Under the pieces are notes generated by a model that was not told the origin of the DNA, did no database searches, and saw only the letters and a list, made by a program, of their open reading frames with translations. Positions 14,047 to 24,600 of a stretch of 28,158 bases of DNA are shown piece by piece. The position numbers were made by a program, and so were the translations under genes. The stretch lies in NCBI GenBank assembly GCA_025526915.1, contig JAHLKH010000266.1:1-28158 (forward strand), in the 5' to 3' direction. Source of the stretch: Entophlyctis helioformis (Eukaryota > Chytridiomycota > Chytridiomycetes > Chytridiales > Chytriomycetaceae). The first letter of the stretch is position 1; each line of letters starts with the position of its first letter.

Positions 14047-15602
14047 TCACCGCGTTGCCAAGCGCCTTGGCCAGTCGCTCCTCCACTCCACGCTCCCGAG
14101 CTGCTCCATCCACGCTTGCACTCCAACGCACATGGCCTGCCACCGCAGCGGCCCTTGCGGCTGATACACGTACTCGTAGTCTAGACACTCGCCTGAAAAG
14201 TACATGCCCATGTTCCACCGGACAGCCTCAAAGTATGCCTGGACTTGGCCCATCGCGTTCGACTGGTCAATCGATGCCAAGTTCGTCGTGCGCTGACAAG
14301 CTGAGCGGTCGCTGCGTCGGTCGTGCAGCAGATGGCTCACGGCCAGCAGATTGACAGTCATGCCTTGGCGCGTCAGATGAACCAGATATCCTCGCCTGCC
14401 GCCCATGCCGGGCAGTCTCTGCATTGCCTGCGGCGACAGCACTCCCTCTGGCGCTTGCGCTTGGTGCAGCGCCAGATATGCAGCAAACAGACTCGCGAGC
14501 GGCCGGTGCGGCAGACTCGGCAGGTTATCGTTGCCCGACATCAGAGTGAGCAGCGCCACATCTTGCATCACCCGTCCGACATCGGCGCCTGGTAGGTGCC
14601 TCTGCACCTCTTGCCGCATCTTATCCAGCGAAAACACAACGCTGTCTAGTCCTGTGCACTGCACGCAGTCGGCCATTGGTGCTGCAGTAAGCACTGCCAC
14701 CTTGTCCAAGTCAGTTCAAGTGTCCTGCCTCATCAGCAAACAGCCCGCAGCCATGCCAATGGACTTGCATTGAATGGCTGCATCGGCGTCGCCAGAGACA
14801 ATAGTGAACCTTGGAAGGGCTGGTCGACGACCCTCTGTTACCATCGCATGGCCCGCGTTCCCTGCCGCGTCCGTTTCGTCTCGTTGCAACGCAAGCAGCC
14901 GCTTCAGCATCTTGGACTCTCCCTCGCCCGCCTCCGACGATCTGCTCAGCCAGTACTCTCGGTACTCATGCCCTGCCTGCGCATCTCGGCTTTGCATTCC
15001 AAAGCACTGTTCCAGCGTGTCTTCAAGTCGCCTGTAGTATGCCGATCCTGGTGTGAGAGAGAGTCGGTGCACCCGCCCCGGCGTATTGAGCATCTGCCTC
15101 CATTCGTGGAGTTATCAGCAACGCATGCGATGGCAGCCAGCACCCACAGCTTGCTCAACCGACCTGCGATGTGCCAGGGGACGCCAGCAGCTTCTGTCGT
15201 CGTTTCTGCTGCAGAGCCAACTTGGCCAACGCCGCAGGTCCGTCGATCGCCATGGACAGCGATCGCAGAGGACGCAGGTCCTGGCTGGCCAGCAGCCTGT
15301 CGATGCGGCCGAGCACAGCGGCTGTGAGTCTGTCCTCGGCCTCGCTGCTCGACCGCATCGTGCGATGAATGACAAAGCTGAGATCCACAAACAGGTGGTC
15401 GGTTTGCCGACTGGAGCGCTGTGCATTGGGCTGTGCATACGCAGCTTGGCGTCTAGGCGCATATGCAGTTGCATGGTTGCCATTGACGTTAGCAGCGACC
15501 ATGGGCTGGCACCTCCATTCACATCTCCACGCACTGCTCGGCAGTCGTCATGGCTGCAGGCATCGTCTTGCGCAGCCACGACCAAAAACTTGCTGAGCCC
15601 AT
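14047..15602 (-). CDS. XRN-like 5'-3' exoribonuclease, catalytic core only
   Basis: Exons 15602-15535, 15452-15164, 15093-14742 and 14681-14047 join in phase to 447 residues. The start gives MGSASFWSWLRKTMP, matching the XRN start (MGVPxFFRWLxxKYP). Acidic active-site residues are all present: DHLFVDLS (Asp46), MAIDGP (Asp93), AGEGES (Glu176, Glu178), SGDADA (Asp221, Asp223) and SGNDNLP (Asp288). The 5'-phosphate pocket K-x3-Q-x2-RR is kept (Lys100, Gln104, Arg107, Arg108). Near the end, YFEAVRWNMGMYFSGE corresponds to the CR2 start of XRN1/RAT1 (family form CEGLQWVLxYYxxGV). The PAZ, KOW and SH3-like parts of XRN1 are absent. The 60-bp third intron is a multiple of three and holds an in-frame TGA; its GTTTGC donor is weak. 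Substrate is presumably 5'-monophosphate RNA. An extra downstream exon cannot be excluded. Confidence 0.82.
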
Positions 15603-15672
15603 CCGTCAGGTTGATTGGAAGAGATTCCCAAAATCAATCAATTGTTGCAGGGCATGGCCTGATGGAAAACGT

Positions 15673-15693
15673 GTCACGTGGAGGACACGTGAC
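15673..15693. promoter_or_regulatory. Inverted pair of extended E-boxes
   Basis: GTCACGTG - 5 bp - CACGTGAC. The two CACGTG hexamers at 15675-15680 and 15686-15691 both carry the GTC/GAC flank favoured by Cbf1/USF-class bHLH factors. Their centres are 11 bp apart, about one helical turn, so both face the same side of the DNA. The sites are 71 bp from the XRN-like start and 284 bp from the membrane-protein start. Confidence 0.6.
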
Positions 15694-15836
15694 TGGACTG
15701 CGATGCTGTGGTCCCGCGCATGGTCCGGCGCTTGACCTTTTGTGGAATGCCACGCTCAGTGGTGCAATCAGCAGGCGATCAAGCAGCACGGCAGCTGTTG
15801 GCCTGCCCAGCAACAACACAGATCTGGCTCGCCGCG

Positions 15837-15901
15837 CCAATCCTCCATCGCGCATTCACAAGCCAGCCCAACGGAACATCAGCAAGTTCTGATCGGCCAA
15901 T
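15837..15901 (+). promoter_or_regulatory. CCAAT boxes upstream of membrane-protein gene
   Basis: CCAAT lies at 15837-15841 and, in the full context GGCCAATCAGC, at 15897-15901, 76 bp before the start at 15977. The second has the same 10-bp core as both CLU1 promoter boxes. Confidence 0.45.
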
Positions 15902-15976
15902 CAGCCAGAAACGCTCAGGGGTTGTGGTATGAGCAGTTAAGCTGTCCCATCTGTTCTCTCTCCAGAAATCCTCATC

Positions 15977-17546
15977 ATGCTTGAGCGATTGCTTGCCGAT
16001 TCCGATGGCAACCGAGATGAATGGCCAGATGAGCAATCCCATGCGAGCCAGGACTACCAGCGCCGCCATCGCTCTCCCTCTCGGCAATGTACCGACCTGC
16101 GGCCGTCACTTGCCCGAGTCCTTGGTGCTTGTCTTGCCGTTGTCGTCCTGCTCGGTCTGCTATTCCATCTGTGGGATGCTGCTGTGCCACAACGAGCAAG
16201 CATGCAGCCATCCATCGCCAGTCGCTTTGCAGAGGCAGCCCGCTCGCGCCAAGACAGACGGCTGCCCATGCAGCCACCCTTATCCGACCCTAGTCCTGGC
16301 CTGTTCTCCATCACGGAAGGACTCCATGTCTTGAACAGCATCACGACGCTGAATCTGACCGTCGTTGGCTCAGCCGTATGTTCATGCAATGCTGTCGCTT
16401 TCTCCGCCTTGAGCACTGGGCAGATGGCCAAGCTGACGGTGCACAACCATCGCTCTCGTCCAATGAGCAGAAAGTCGCGCTGGATATCATGCCCTTGCCC
16501 GACCTTCCCACCAGCCCTGCAACGCCGCCCATCCATCTGCCGCCGTCGATCAGCTTCAGCTACCTGGTCGAGTCCACACAAGAACACTTGGATCCCTCTG
16601 CACCGTTGATCATCTCGTCGTCTGTCTCTGGCTCGACCGCCGTCATCCATGTTACATCGCCCGTTGGCTCCATCATCGACCAGCTTGCGATTGGATCGAG
16701 CCTTGGCATTCCCTTGTCCAAGACGCCCTTGACGCTCAACCTGAACATTGACAATGGTGCTGTTCGCTTTGCGGCTTTCAACGCCAGCTTTGCTTTTGGA
16801 TCTGTGGCAGTCCATGTCGATACAGGTCTCATTGACACCAATGTAGGCCTGATGAGCCATCTGCACTCTGAATGCTTGCCGTGCGTACATGCCCAGCCCC
16901 TTGACGCGATTGTCTCTCCCAGGGACTTGCAGCTCAGTCTGTCTGGCTCACGGCGCGTGCTGGCACGATTCGCGCCGTTGCCAACGTCACCCATAGTCTG
17001 CATGCCCAGACAGACTCGGGCTGGGCCACGGTCGATGTCCTCTTTGAGCAGACACCTTCAAGGCGTCGTGGCCGCAATGATAACGACAGCCCATCGGCAG
17101 GCTCTGCACACGTTTCAGCAGCCAACGGCTATGTGTCTGGATCCGTCATTGGCTATTCCGAGCTGAGCGTTTCTGGCGGCACCGGTCCCATCACCATGTC
17201 ACTGGCTCCGGTCCAAGGCGGCACAACAACAACATCCAGCGACGCAGGAATAACAAGACTGTCAATGGTATGGTCATCTGCCTTGATCGGCCATCGCCTG
17301 CCATCCTTGCTGTCATTGACACTCTGGCTGCGTGCACGCATACAGATGCCTGGCTATCACGGGACGCTCTTGGCAGAAACGCGCTTTGGCCGCGTCTCTG
17401 TGACTGGACGCAATGTCCATCTCGATCCTCCTTCGGGCCTGCCGCCTAGCGAGAGACGAACTGGACGGGTCGGCGATGCCATCAATGCAACAAGCACGAT
17501 CCATGCCAGTGTTGATGTTGGTGTGATCTCGCTCAACTTTGCTTGA
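15977..17546 (+). CDS. Single-pass membrane protein with beta-rich ectodomain (DUF4097/adhesin-like)
   Basis: I do not recognise a named gene. Residues 1-45 are polar, then one membrane helix at about 46-66 (ARVLGACLAVVVLLGLLFHL), giving a type II topology. The outer part is rich in beta-strand and Ser/Thr/Val, with recurring glycine turns (VDTGLIDTN, LTARAGTIRAVANVTHSL, AETRFGRVSVTGRNV). This is reminiscent of fungal DUF4097/adhesin-head proteins. Exons are 15977-16375, from 16414 or 16424 to 16842, 16923-17267 and 17346-17546 (stop TGA). Introns 2 and 3 are clean GT..AG and in phase. Intron 1 starts at GTATGT (16376). An end at 16413 makes a 38-bp intron and keeps frame (457 residues). An end at 16423 (GGGCAG) looks better but needs one missing base downstream. 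Asn-X-Ser/Thr sites suggest glycosylation. Its 3' end faces AP-4 epsilon, 83 bp away. Confidence 0.72.
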
Positions 17547-17629
17547 TTCCAAACGCGGATATGAATGAATGAAATGGACTGAAGTACATGGACAAGAGAA
17601 GGGATAACGACAAGGAAGGGGAATCCGGC

Positions 17630-19813
17630 TCATGCTTGGATTAACGTATTCGCGCTGTCCAAGTACATCCTTGCACGCTGGCCATGGTGACGCAAAGGAG
17701 CATACAAACAGCTGGAGGGGTCAGAGGACAAGCAATGAGCTGGCAATCGACGCAGGTGTGATTAACTTACATGTGCGACTCCCACGTGTGTGCACTCACG
17801 CAGCCGCTCGACGGCATCCGACATGCTCTTGGGAAACACGCCGGCGGCAGCAGCCAGCTTGCTAGCCATTTCAATAAGATGCGCGACCAGCTCTGCATCC
17901 ATGTCCATGTTTGGGCTTCCATGGATTCCTGGCACGCCTGCAAGAGTGCTGATTGCAAGCGCCATCTGGTCCAGAACGGCAGTCTGTTGAGATCCACCAG
18001 CATGCCCAACGTGTCCAGCGATCCAGGCGGCCAGCCATGTCTGGTTGGAGGGATAGTCTGCATTCGCCAGCCACTGCTGTGCACGGCCAATGGCCACGTC
18101 CCGAGGAAGGCGGCCATCCTTGACGCGTTCAGTCAGGATCGGCGTCAAGAGCGTGCGGCATGGATCGGCGACCCGCTCAAACGCATCCAAGAGCGTCTTG
18201 TTTGCACTGCTTGCATCTTGAGACATGTAGCGATGGACAAGGTCGGTCAGTCGGACCATGTACGCCTTTTGCAAAAACGCATTGTCTTGGATGGGCTGCA
18301 TGGCATCCAGCAGGATTGGGACAATAGACCCGGCGAGGGCTGCATCATTGCACACGTCCAGCAGAACATCGAGTGCCTGGAGCTTGACTGGCCAGCCCAA
18401 GGCGGGTGCTTGACATATTGCCCACAGAATGGGCTGTGCTTCGGAACGGATAGTATGATGGTGTTGCTGCCAGTGGGGCTGCTGATGCCACTCTGGCTGG
18501 ATGGCGTCGTGTTTCGGTCGCGACATGCTCTCCAAGCAGTCAAGACCCGCCAGCAGATCCGACTCGACGTCGCTTTTCAAAAGTGATGCAATGACATGCC
18601 ACACATGCGGCATGAGACGTTGGGCTGACGGGCGAGACGCCAGTGTCTGCACGCACTGGAGCAAGACCACTGGAACACGGTCAGTCCATATGTATGTGCA
18701 TGCATAGCGGGAAGCGCAAATGATCCGGCGCAGGTGCAACGCCAGCCTTTAGCTGTCTGTACCAGCAGATCACAGTCCCATGCCCAATAGCAAGCCACAA
18801 ACCAAAACCACACTCACTGTAGGCAATGTTTCCTTGCTGCATGTTTCCGACGCGATGCAGCCCGTTTAACACGGTCATGACCACGGTCTCTTCAACTTCT
18901 GCCGCTAGCCCGTCCAACAAAGACAGAAGCCGCATGCAGTTGATTTGGACAAATGGAGCTGGGATGCCATGGTAGGTGTACGAGGCATCGAGTCGGTGCT
19001 CAAGAATCTGTTCAAGGACATGGACAAGGGCAGGTGCAAGCGACTTGAACTTGGCCCTCGGTGGAGCAGCATCTCTGACGATGGCGCACAGGGTCACAAG
19101 GGACGCAGACATGACGCTTGGGTGCGGATCGGCCACCGTCTGCTTGAGAGCCTTGATGTATGGCGCGACAAGCAGCGGGTCCAGAGCATGGAACCGCGCA
19201 AACACGATGACCGCCTTGCGTCGCACCAGCTCGCTCTCGTTGGAGAGCGATCGATGGACGTACTGCGCCAAAGTTGGGATCAGATCGGGAGTGGCCACGG
19301 TGGAGACGACCGAGAGTGCCATCGCGACTTCGATGGGGTTGGCGCTGCTCAGATCGCGCTGCAGCGTGTTGACGAGAAGCAAGCCCAGACTCGAGCGGCC
19401 ACTGAGAAAGATGGAGACGGCCAGGTAGGCGAGGCGCTTCTCGTACAGGTTCTTGGCGTTCTGGCACAGGATGATCGCCTGCAGATGCGCAAAGTCGGCC
19501 GTGTCAAAGCCCATCATCTCGCAGAAGATGGCCCGCACAAGGTCGCGCGGCTTGGCTTGCGGCGACGCGGCCATGGTCAGACGCAGCGCCTGCACTTCTG
19601 CAGACACGAGACTGTGCTGGAGCGACAGCGAGGTGGTCTTGCTGAGACGCAGCAGCAGCTGGTGAAAGTCGGGATCCAGACCCGTGCTGTTGGGCAGTGT
19701 CAGCTCCGATATGCTATAAACGTCCGGCGCGCCGCTTCGATGGACCAGGGTGGTTGCAAGACGGAGCGCAAGCAGACGCCAGCATACCGCAGTGCCCTGG
19801 CTCGCTTGGACAT
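17630..19813 (-). CDS. AP4E1: AP-4 complex subunit epsilon, trunk domain only
   Basis: Large adaptin of the AP-4 vesicle coat, which acts at the trans-Golgi. Exons 19813-19788, 19713-18818, 18669-17771 and 17677-17630 sum in phase to 622 residues. The start MSKRARALRISELTLPNS comes from a 26-nt first exon joined over a 74-bp intron (GTATGC...TATAG). Epsilon-type signatures are LVRAIFCEMMGFDTADFAHL, LYEKRLAYLAVSIFL, ELVRRKAVIVFARFHALDP and especially YHGIPAPFVQINCMRLLSLL; AP-1 gamma has a different sequence there. HEAT-like helical repeats fill the protein. The last 16 codons, ending RMYLDSANTLIQA, follow a strong GTAAGT donor. Without that splice the frame stops two codons into the intron. 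Human AP4E1 has about 1,137 residues, so hinge and ear are missing here. It shares a 126-bp divergent promoter with RBX1. No frameshift is seen. Confidence 0.88.
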
Positions 19814-19939
19814 GCTGCAGTTGGTCGGCTGTCTTTCTTGTCTTGCAGGGTGGGTCTCGGCAGCTGCTTGCCAACGACCAGTGAAGTGTGTTCAAGGCCG
19901 TGTTGCCAAGCTGTGGAGATCTCCCCCAACCTCACAAAC
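19814..19939. promoter_or_regulatory. Compact divergent promoter AP-4 epsilon / RBX1
   Basis: Only 126 bp separate the two proposed start codons, which read outward. No TATA box or CCAAT box is evident. Position is the only evidence. Confidence 0.5.
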
Positions 19940-21089
19940 ATGGCCGACGTGGACATGACAGATGCAGCTGTGGACAATGCTGCCGCCGACGCCGCTGCGT
20001 CCAAGGATGGCAAGGGCAAGGGCAAGGATGCCTCGACCAAGAAGCGCTTCGAGGTCAAGAAGGTGAGCACCGCTGGCTGGCCACGGGCCTTGCGACGGCT
20101 AGCGACACGGCATGCCCTGGTCGCCGGCACATGGACTCTTGCACTGGACGATCGACGCAGGCAGAGACGGCGGTTGCCCCGCCACAGGACTGGCACCAGA
20201 CTTGCCCTGCGCTGGATGACAGCCCGGCGCTCAGTCCAGCGACAGCAACCGACCCACTGGCTGGCTGGCTGGCTTGGTGACTGACTCCTTCCCATTCTGT
20301 CGGCTCGCAAACGGATCCAATCGGCCCAACGGACCCACCTTTGGATGCAACACAGTGGAACGCCGTGACCATGTGGGCCTGGGGTGCGTTGCTGGCCAGA
20401 TGCGCTGGATGTGCACTTGGCTGCCCTGCTGGCTGCCAGCCATACACACACCATGCTCTGAAACTGACAAACGGTGGCTGCCTTTGCGCAGACATTGTCG
20501 TCGACACCTGCGCCATTTGCCGTAACCACATCATGGACCTTTGTAAGTGACGCCATGATCGTCTCGCGCTGTCCGGCAGGTGTGATCGGACGCCTATCGC
20601 CTGGCGACGTTTGTGCTTGCTGCCTGCAGACGCCTGTATTCATCGCGTCGTCTGCATTGCGGCCTGTGCCTGCCCATCTCTGTCGTCCTCCTGCTGACTG
20701 GATCTTGGATCGCTCGCTGCTTGCCACCACATCTTGCCAATCTGCTGTCTGGAAATGATAGGCATCGAGTGCCAGGCCAACCAGGGCTCTGCAACAACGG
20801 AAGAATGCACAGTGGCCTGGGGTGTCTGCAACGTACGTTTTGCCGTGCCCGTGCTCTACCATGCGTCTCGATACGTGATCTCACACTGCCTGTTTAACCC
20901 CCTCGCGACACAGCACGCCTTCCATTTCCACTGCATTTCTCGCTGGCTTAAGACCCGTCACGTCTGCCCAATGGACAATCGCGAGTGGGAGTTCCAAAAG
21001 GTGCATAAACGCATCCGCTTTGCATGCTTTGGATGTGTCCTCTCGCCGCTTGGACTCACCATCGCGTCGGATCGCAGTACGGAAGATAA
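19940..21089 (+). CDS. RBX1: RBX1/ROC1 RING-H2 subunit of cullin-RING ubiquitin ligases
   Basis: Recruits the E2 to SCF and other cullin ligases. Six exons (19940-20062, 20356-20383, 20492-20542, 20762-20832, 20914-21000, 21078-21089) join in phase to 123 residues; human RBX1 has 108. The acidic/Ala leader and Lys-rich segment precede [20 protein letters not shown], the strand that inserts into the cullin. Zinc ligands are complete: DTCAIC, CIEC, the [17 protein letters not shown] block, and VCPMDN. The C-terminus REWEFQK is followed by a four-codon exon, YGR and stop, where most eukaryotes have YGH. Introns are 78-293 bp with GTGAGC, GTGCGT, GTAAGT, GTACGT and GTGCAT donors. No frameshift is seen. 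Confidence 0.95.
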
Positions 21090-21692
21090 TCCATGTGCAG
21101 GCTGCCTGCCCTCGTGCCTGTCTGTTGTTGAACCCTTGGCTGCAAAGAAAAACACTTTATCCGGCCCGATGTTCATACAATTACCAAGCGTTTTGTGTGT
21201 GTCGAGCTGGCCCGAGTCGTGGCATCTGAGTTGGCGCATACGTTCGTGTCGTGCAATTCATGGACGTCTTCACACATTGTCCCTCAAACCATCACACACA
21301 AACACGCAGTCTGTCGTGGAAGCCGCCCGACCCGCTCGCCTTCCACGCCATCCATGGACCCTCGAGGCTGGGACCAGCTGTCCTCGCCGCGTCGTTGGTA
21401 CGTCGGCATGCTGCTGTCCAGCGGCGTGTGGTTTGCCGTGTCCGAACAACGCGTGAGCCTGCTGTGCCAGATTGCGGGCCAGATTGCCAGGCTCGACGAG
21501 TGCTGCTGCTGACGTGCCCTGCAACCCCAACCTGCTGCCGGCTGTCGTCCTGCCGGCTGTCGTCCTGCTGGCTCTCCTCGACGGCTCTCCTCGACGGCAC
21601 GCTCCCACACGGCACCCACTTACGCCCACTCTGCCAGCGCCACAACCTCCAGCACTCCCCAGCAGCGAAGCACCAGCGTCTCTGCAGGACTG
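21090..21692. other. Intergenic region between RBX1 and TACC gene
   Basis: This 603-bp stretch should hold the RBX1 3' UTR and the TACC promoter/5' UTR. It includes short tandem duplications (GCCGGCTGTCGTCCT, CTCCTCGACGG; about 21537-21600) and one 52-codon frame at 21354-21512, listed separately with low confidence. Confidence 0.55.
21354..21512 (+). CDS. Possible small ORF, 52 codons, unrecognised
   Basis: It starts [15 protein letters not shown], has a moderately hydrophobic stretch ([14 protein letters not shown]) and ends LDECCC. It could be a small membrane-anchored protein, an upstream ORF in the TACC 5' region, or chance. No homology is recognised. Confidence 0.15.
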   Translation: MDPRGWDQLSSPRRWYVGMLLSSGVWFAVSEQRVSLLCQIAGQIARLDECCC

Positions 21693-24600
21693 ATGGACTT
21701 GCGACAGATCCTCTTCAACCAGCCCACCGCCCCAACCGCAAGTCAGGCAGCGCCAGCCATGAGCACCAATGCCCCTCTTCCTTCCTCTGAGCAGCAGCAG
21801 CCACAGCCGTCATCGTCGCCGTCGCGAGAGCACCACCCCGCGAGCGCAGACTCTGGCCATGCCGAGCACGCTGAGGCGACTCCTCCTCTGTCCAAGACTG
21901 CTGCCGCCGCGGTGAGCGGATGGCTCCACAAAAGCCCGCCATCATCCAGCTCACGGCCTGCGAACGCCGCCGCCCATGCTGCGGGCACTTCGCCTGCCTC
22001 TGCCTCTGCCTCTGTGCCAATGCCAGCGCCTGCTACGGCCTCGACCCCAGCGGCCGTGATCCCATACGATGATGTGCGTTCTCTGGCTACGCACTCGTCT
22101 GCATTCGCCCATTCCTCGTGTCCATGCTCACCCTCTGTCCGGCACATGCCCCTGTCTGTCCTTGACTGTGCAACCCAAAGGAGATGCACGAGCTGCACGA
22201 GTTGCAAGTGTTCAACAGCCCCTCGTCCGCACACGCCAAACGCGCTGCTTCTGCCACGGCTTCGTCGGCATCGCCCGTCCAACAGCGGGGATCACCGTCG
22301 CCTCTCTCATCGCCGAATGCTGCCGCTTTGGTTCCTGCTGCCGCCAGCGCCGTGTCGTCCCATCCCACAGACGATGTCGCCCCGTCGCCACGTCCCGCTC
22401 CTCAGCCGACCCCGCAACCCCTGTCAACAATGCACACTTCTCCTTCTGCGGAGCCTCGGCTGCACAGGCCCATGTCGTTCACTCGGTCCTTGTCTACTTC
22501 GTCCTCTGCGTCCAGCGCCACCACCACCGTGTCTGCTTCTTCGTCTCTTGTTGCCCGCGAGCTCTCGCCGCACGACTTGGCAACGCCGATAGCCAAATCC
22601 AAGCGACCAAGTTCGATGGCAGCTGTGGTCGCACCGCCTTTCTTTGGCGATGCTGCAGCGGCGGCCGAGCCAGGATCGACTCCAAACAACACAGCGTCAA
22701 CGGACAAGACCGACGATCCTTTTCTGCAGCGCGCGACGGCCAGCCACAGCCACGAACCTATCATCATGACGCCCCAGACGGTGGTCAAGAAACGGTCGCC
22801 TTCGGGTCTGCGACCATCGCCGCCTGTGCATCCTTCCACATCGAACCACAGCTGGCAGCAGCAGCAGCAGTCGGATGACGCCAATCTCAGGCAGTCATCC
22901 CCTGGGCAACACAGCTCGGCGCAGCCCGCAATGTATGGACAGTCCCCACCTAGCATCGGAGGCATGGCTGGACTTTCGCCTGTAACAGCGTCTACCGTCG
23001 CGGCTGGCTCCAGGCATGCTGGACTTGACAATCTCGGAGACGTCACCTTTGACGATGACAGCAATGCTCAGTTTGACGACGAGCTGCTCTTGTCTGAACA
23101 AGCGCCGTTTGATTTTATGGAGACATCCTTTGTAAGTTGCTCGCGCTGGATCACTCGTGGCGGCGACGACTCACACAGCAATCGTATGACCAACCTGCTC
23201 AGGCCGAGGATCTCACAACAGTGATGAGACCACCCATGTTTGCATCGTCGTCTTCGTCGCTATCCAGCCTGGACGGCCCGTCAGAAGGCTCGCCCATTGG
23301 ATCGCCTCCGTCTTTCAGACACCGCATGCTTAGCAAAGCCTCGACTCCTTTCAAGCAAAGCGAAACCCACGGCCACGCAGCCGCGCAGCTAGCTATGCGG
23401 TCTGCCCGTGACACACATCGCAGTGTGTCGGCCGGTGCTGCACCGCAATCATTCAATGTGCTTTCTCCACTCCGTCCTGCACATAGCGAGCCAGAACAGC
23501 AAGAGCAGCTCTTGCATTCCGTCCATCAGCCAACACCTACGATTGCCGAGTTCGATCCCCTGACAACGGCCTCTGCCAAAGACTGGATGATGACCTTTGA
23601 CTCGCCTCTGGCAGCTGGAAAGTCAAGTGCGCACGCCATGTCATTGCCATCGTCGGCAGCGTTTGCTGGCTCTGCTCGTAACGGACAATCCACACCAAGT
23701 GCACCGCGGCCGCCCGTTCCCGCTCACGGAGGCAGCAGCGGACTTGGTGGCAGCATTGTCGCCACGCCGCAGCAGCAGCAGTCGCTGTTGGATCTGGTGA
23801 ATGCAATGGTCACACCTCACAGCGTGCCCAAGTTTTCGCAGCGCGATCTGGATCTTGAGAAGCAAAAGATGCGCGAGAATGTAAGTCTTTGTCCATGGCT
23901 TGCTGCCACCAGGTTGACGCACGCCCATGTTTGACACGCGAATGCATGGCACCTGCAGTTTGAGAAGGAGTTTGATGTGGCGCAGATGGAAATCCAGGAG
24001 CTTGCAACCAATGCAGACAGCATGCGCCATGAGAACCAGAAGATGAAGGAGACACTTGCGCAGTGGGAGCAGGCCGTCAAGCACATGATTGGTGTGTGGT
24101 CCTCGTCTCGTTGTCTCGTGTTGGCTGCCCGGTGCTTCCAAGGCTAACCTGGGAGTGGAAATGTGGTATGGTCTGGTGTGGCGTGGCGTGGCGTGGCATG
24201 ACAACAACAGCCGAAAAGGAAAAGAGCAAGCAGCAGCATCAGAGCGAGCTGGATGCACTGCGACTGCAGCTTGCCAAAATGTCAGAAGACCGTGACCTGG
24301 CGAGAAAGGAGACTGACAATGTGTCTCTCAAGTACAAGCAGCTGAGAGTGGATGTCTCGGACCTCAAGGAGGCAAGCGTGCCGCGCTTGGATGGCTGCTG
24401 TCTTGCGAGGTCGTTGGCTTGTCTACTAACAGAATGGGTCTCGAACAGATTGACGAGAAGCAGCGCCAAAGGATTGGCGAGCTGGAGAAGGATCTCACGA
24501 CAGCCACTCAGCGCTTTGATTCTCTTCGCGAGCACGCTGAAGCCAAGCTTGACGAGTAAGTCTGCCGTGCAACGTGATGGCGGCGGTGTGTCTCTGCTGT

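Larger units (their letters stand above)
15603..15976. other. Divergent promoter between XRN-like gene and membrane-protein gene
   Basis: This 374-bp region is flanked by two outward-reading starts. It contains a symmetrical pair of E-boxes and two CCAAT boxes, listed separately, and no supported gene. Confidence 0.7.

Noticed and set aside
13132..14184. 350-codon open frame on the plus strand
   Set aside because: Composition is that of GC-rich non-coding DNA. There is no recognisable domain, and it overlaps the 3' end of the XRN-like gene on the other strand.
14716..14718. In-frame TGA in the XRN-like gene as a recoded or selenocysteine codon
   Set aside because: Fungi lack the selenocysteine system in nearly all known cases, and a 60-bp GT..AG intron removes the codon in phase.
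19714..20862. 382-codon minus-strand frame across RBX1
   Set aside because: It runs over RBX1 exons and introns and the divergent promoter, with no family features; RBX1 on the plus strand is certain.
22069..22878. 269-codon frame overlapping TACC exon 2
   Set aside because: Same-strand alternative frame of a Ser/Pro-rich region. The chosen frame continues cleanly through seven exons to the TACC tail.
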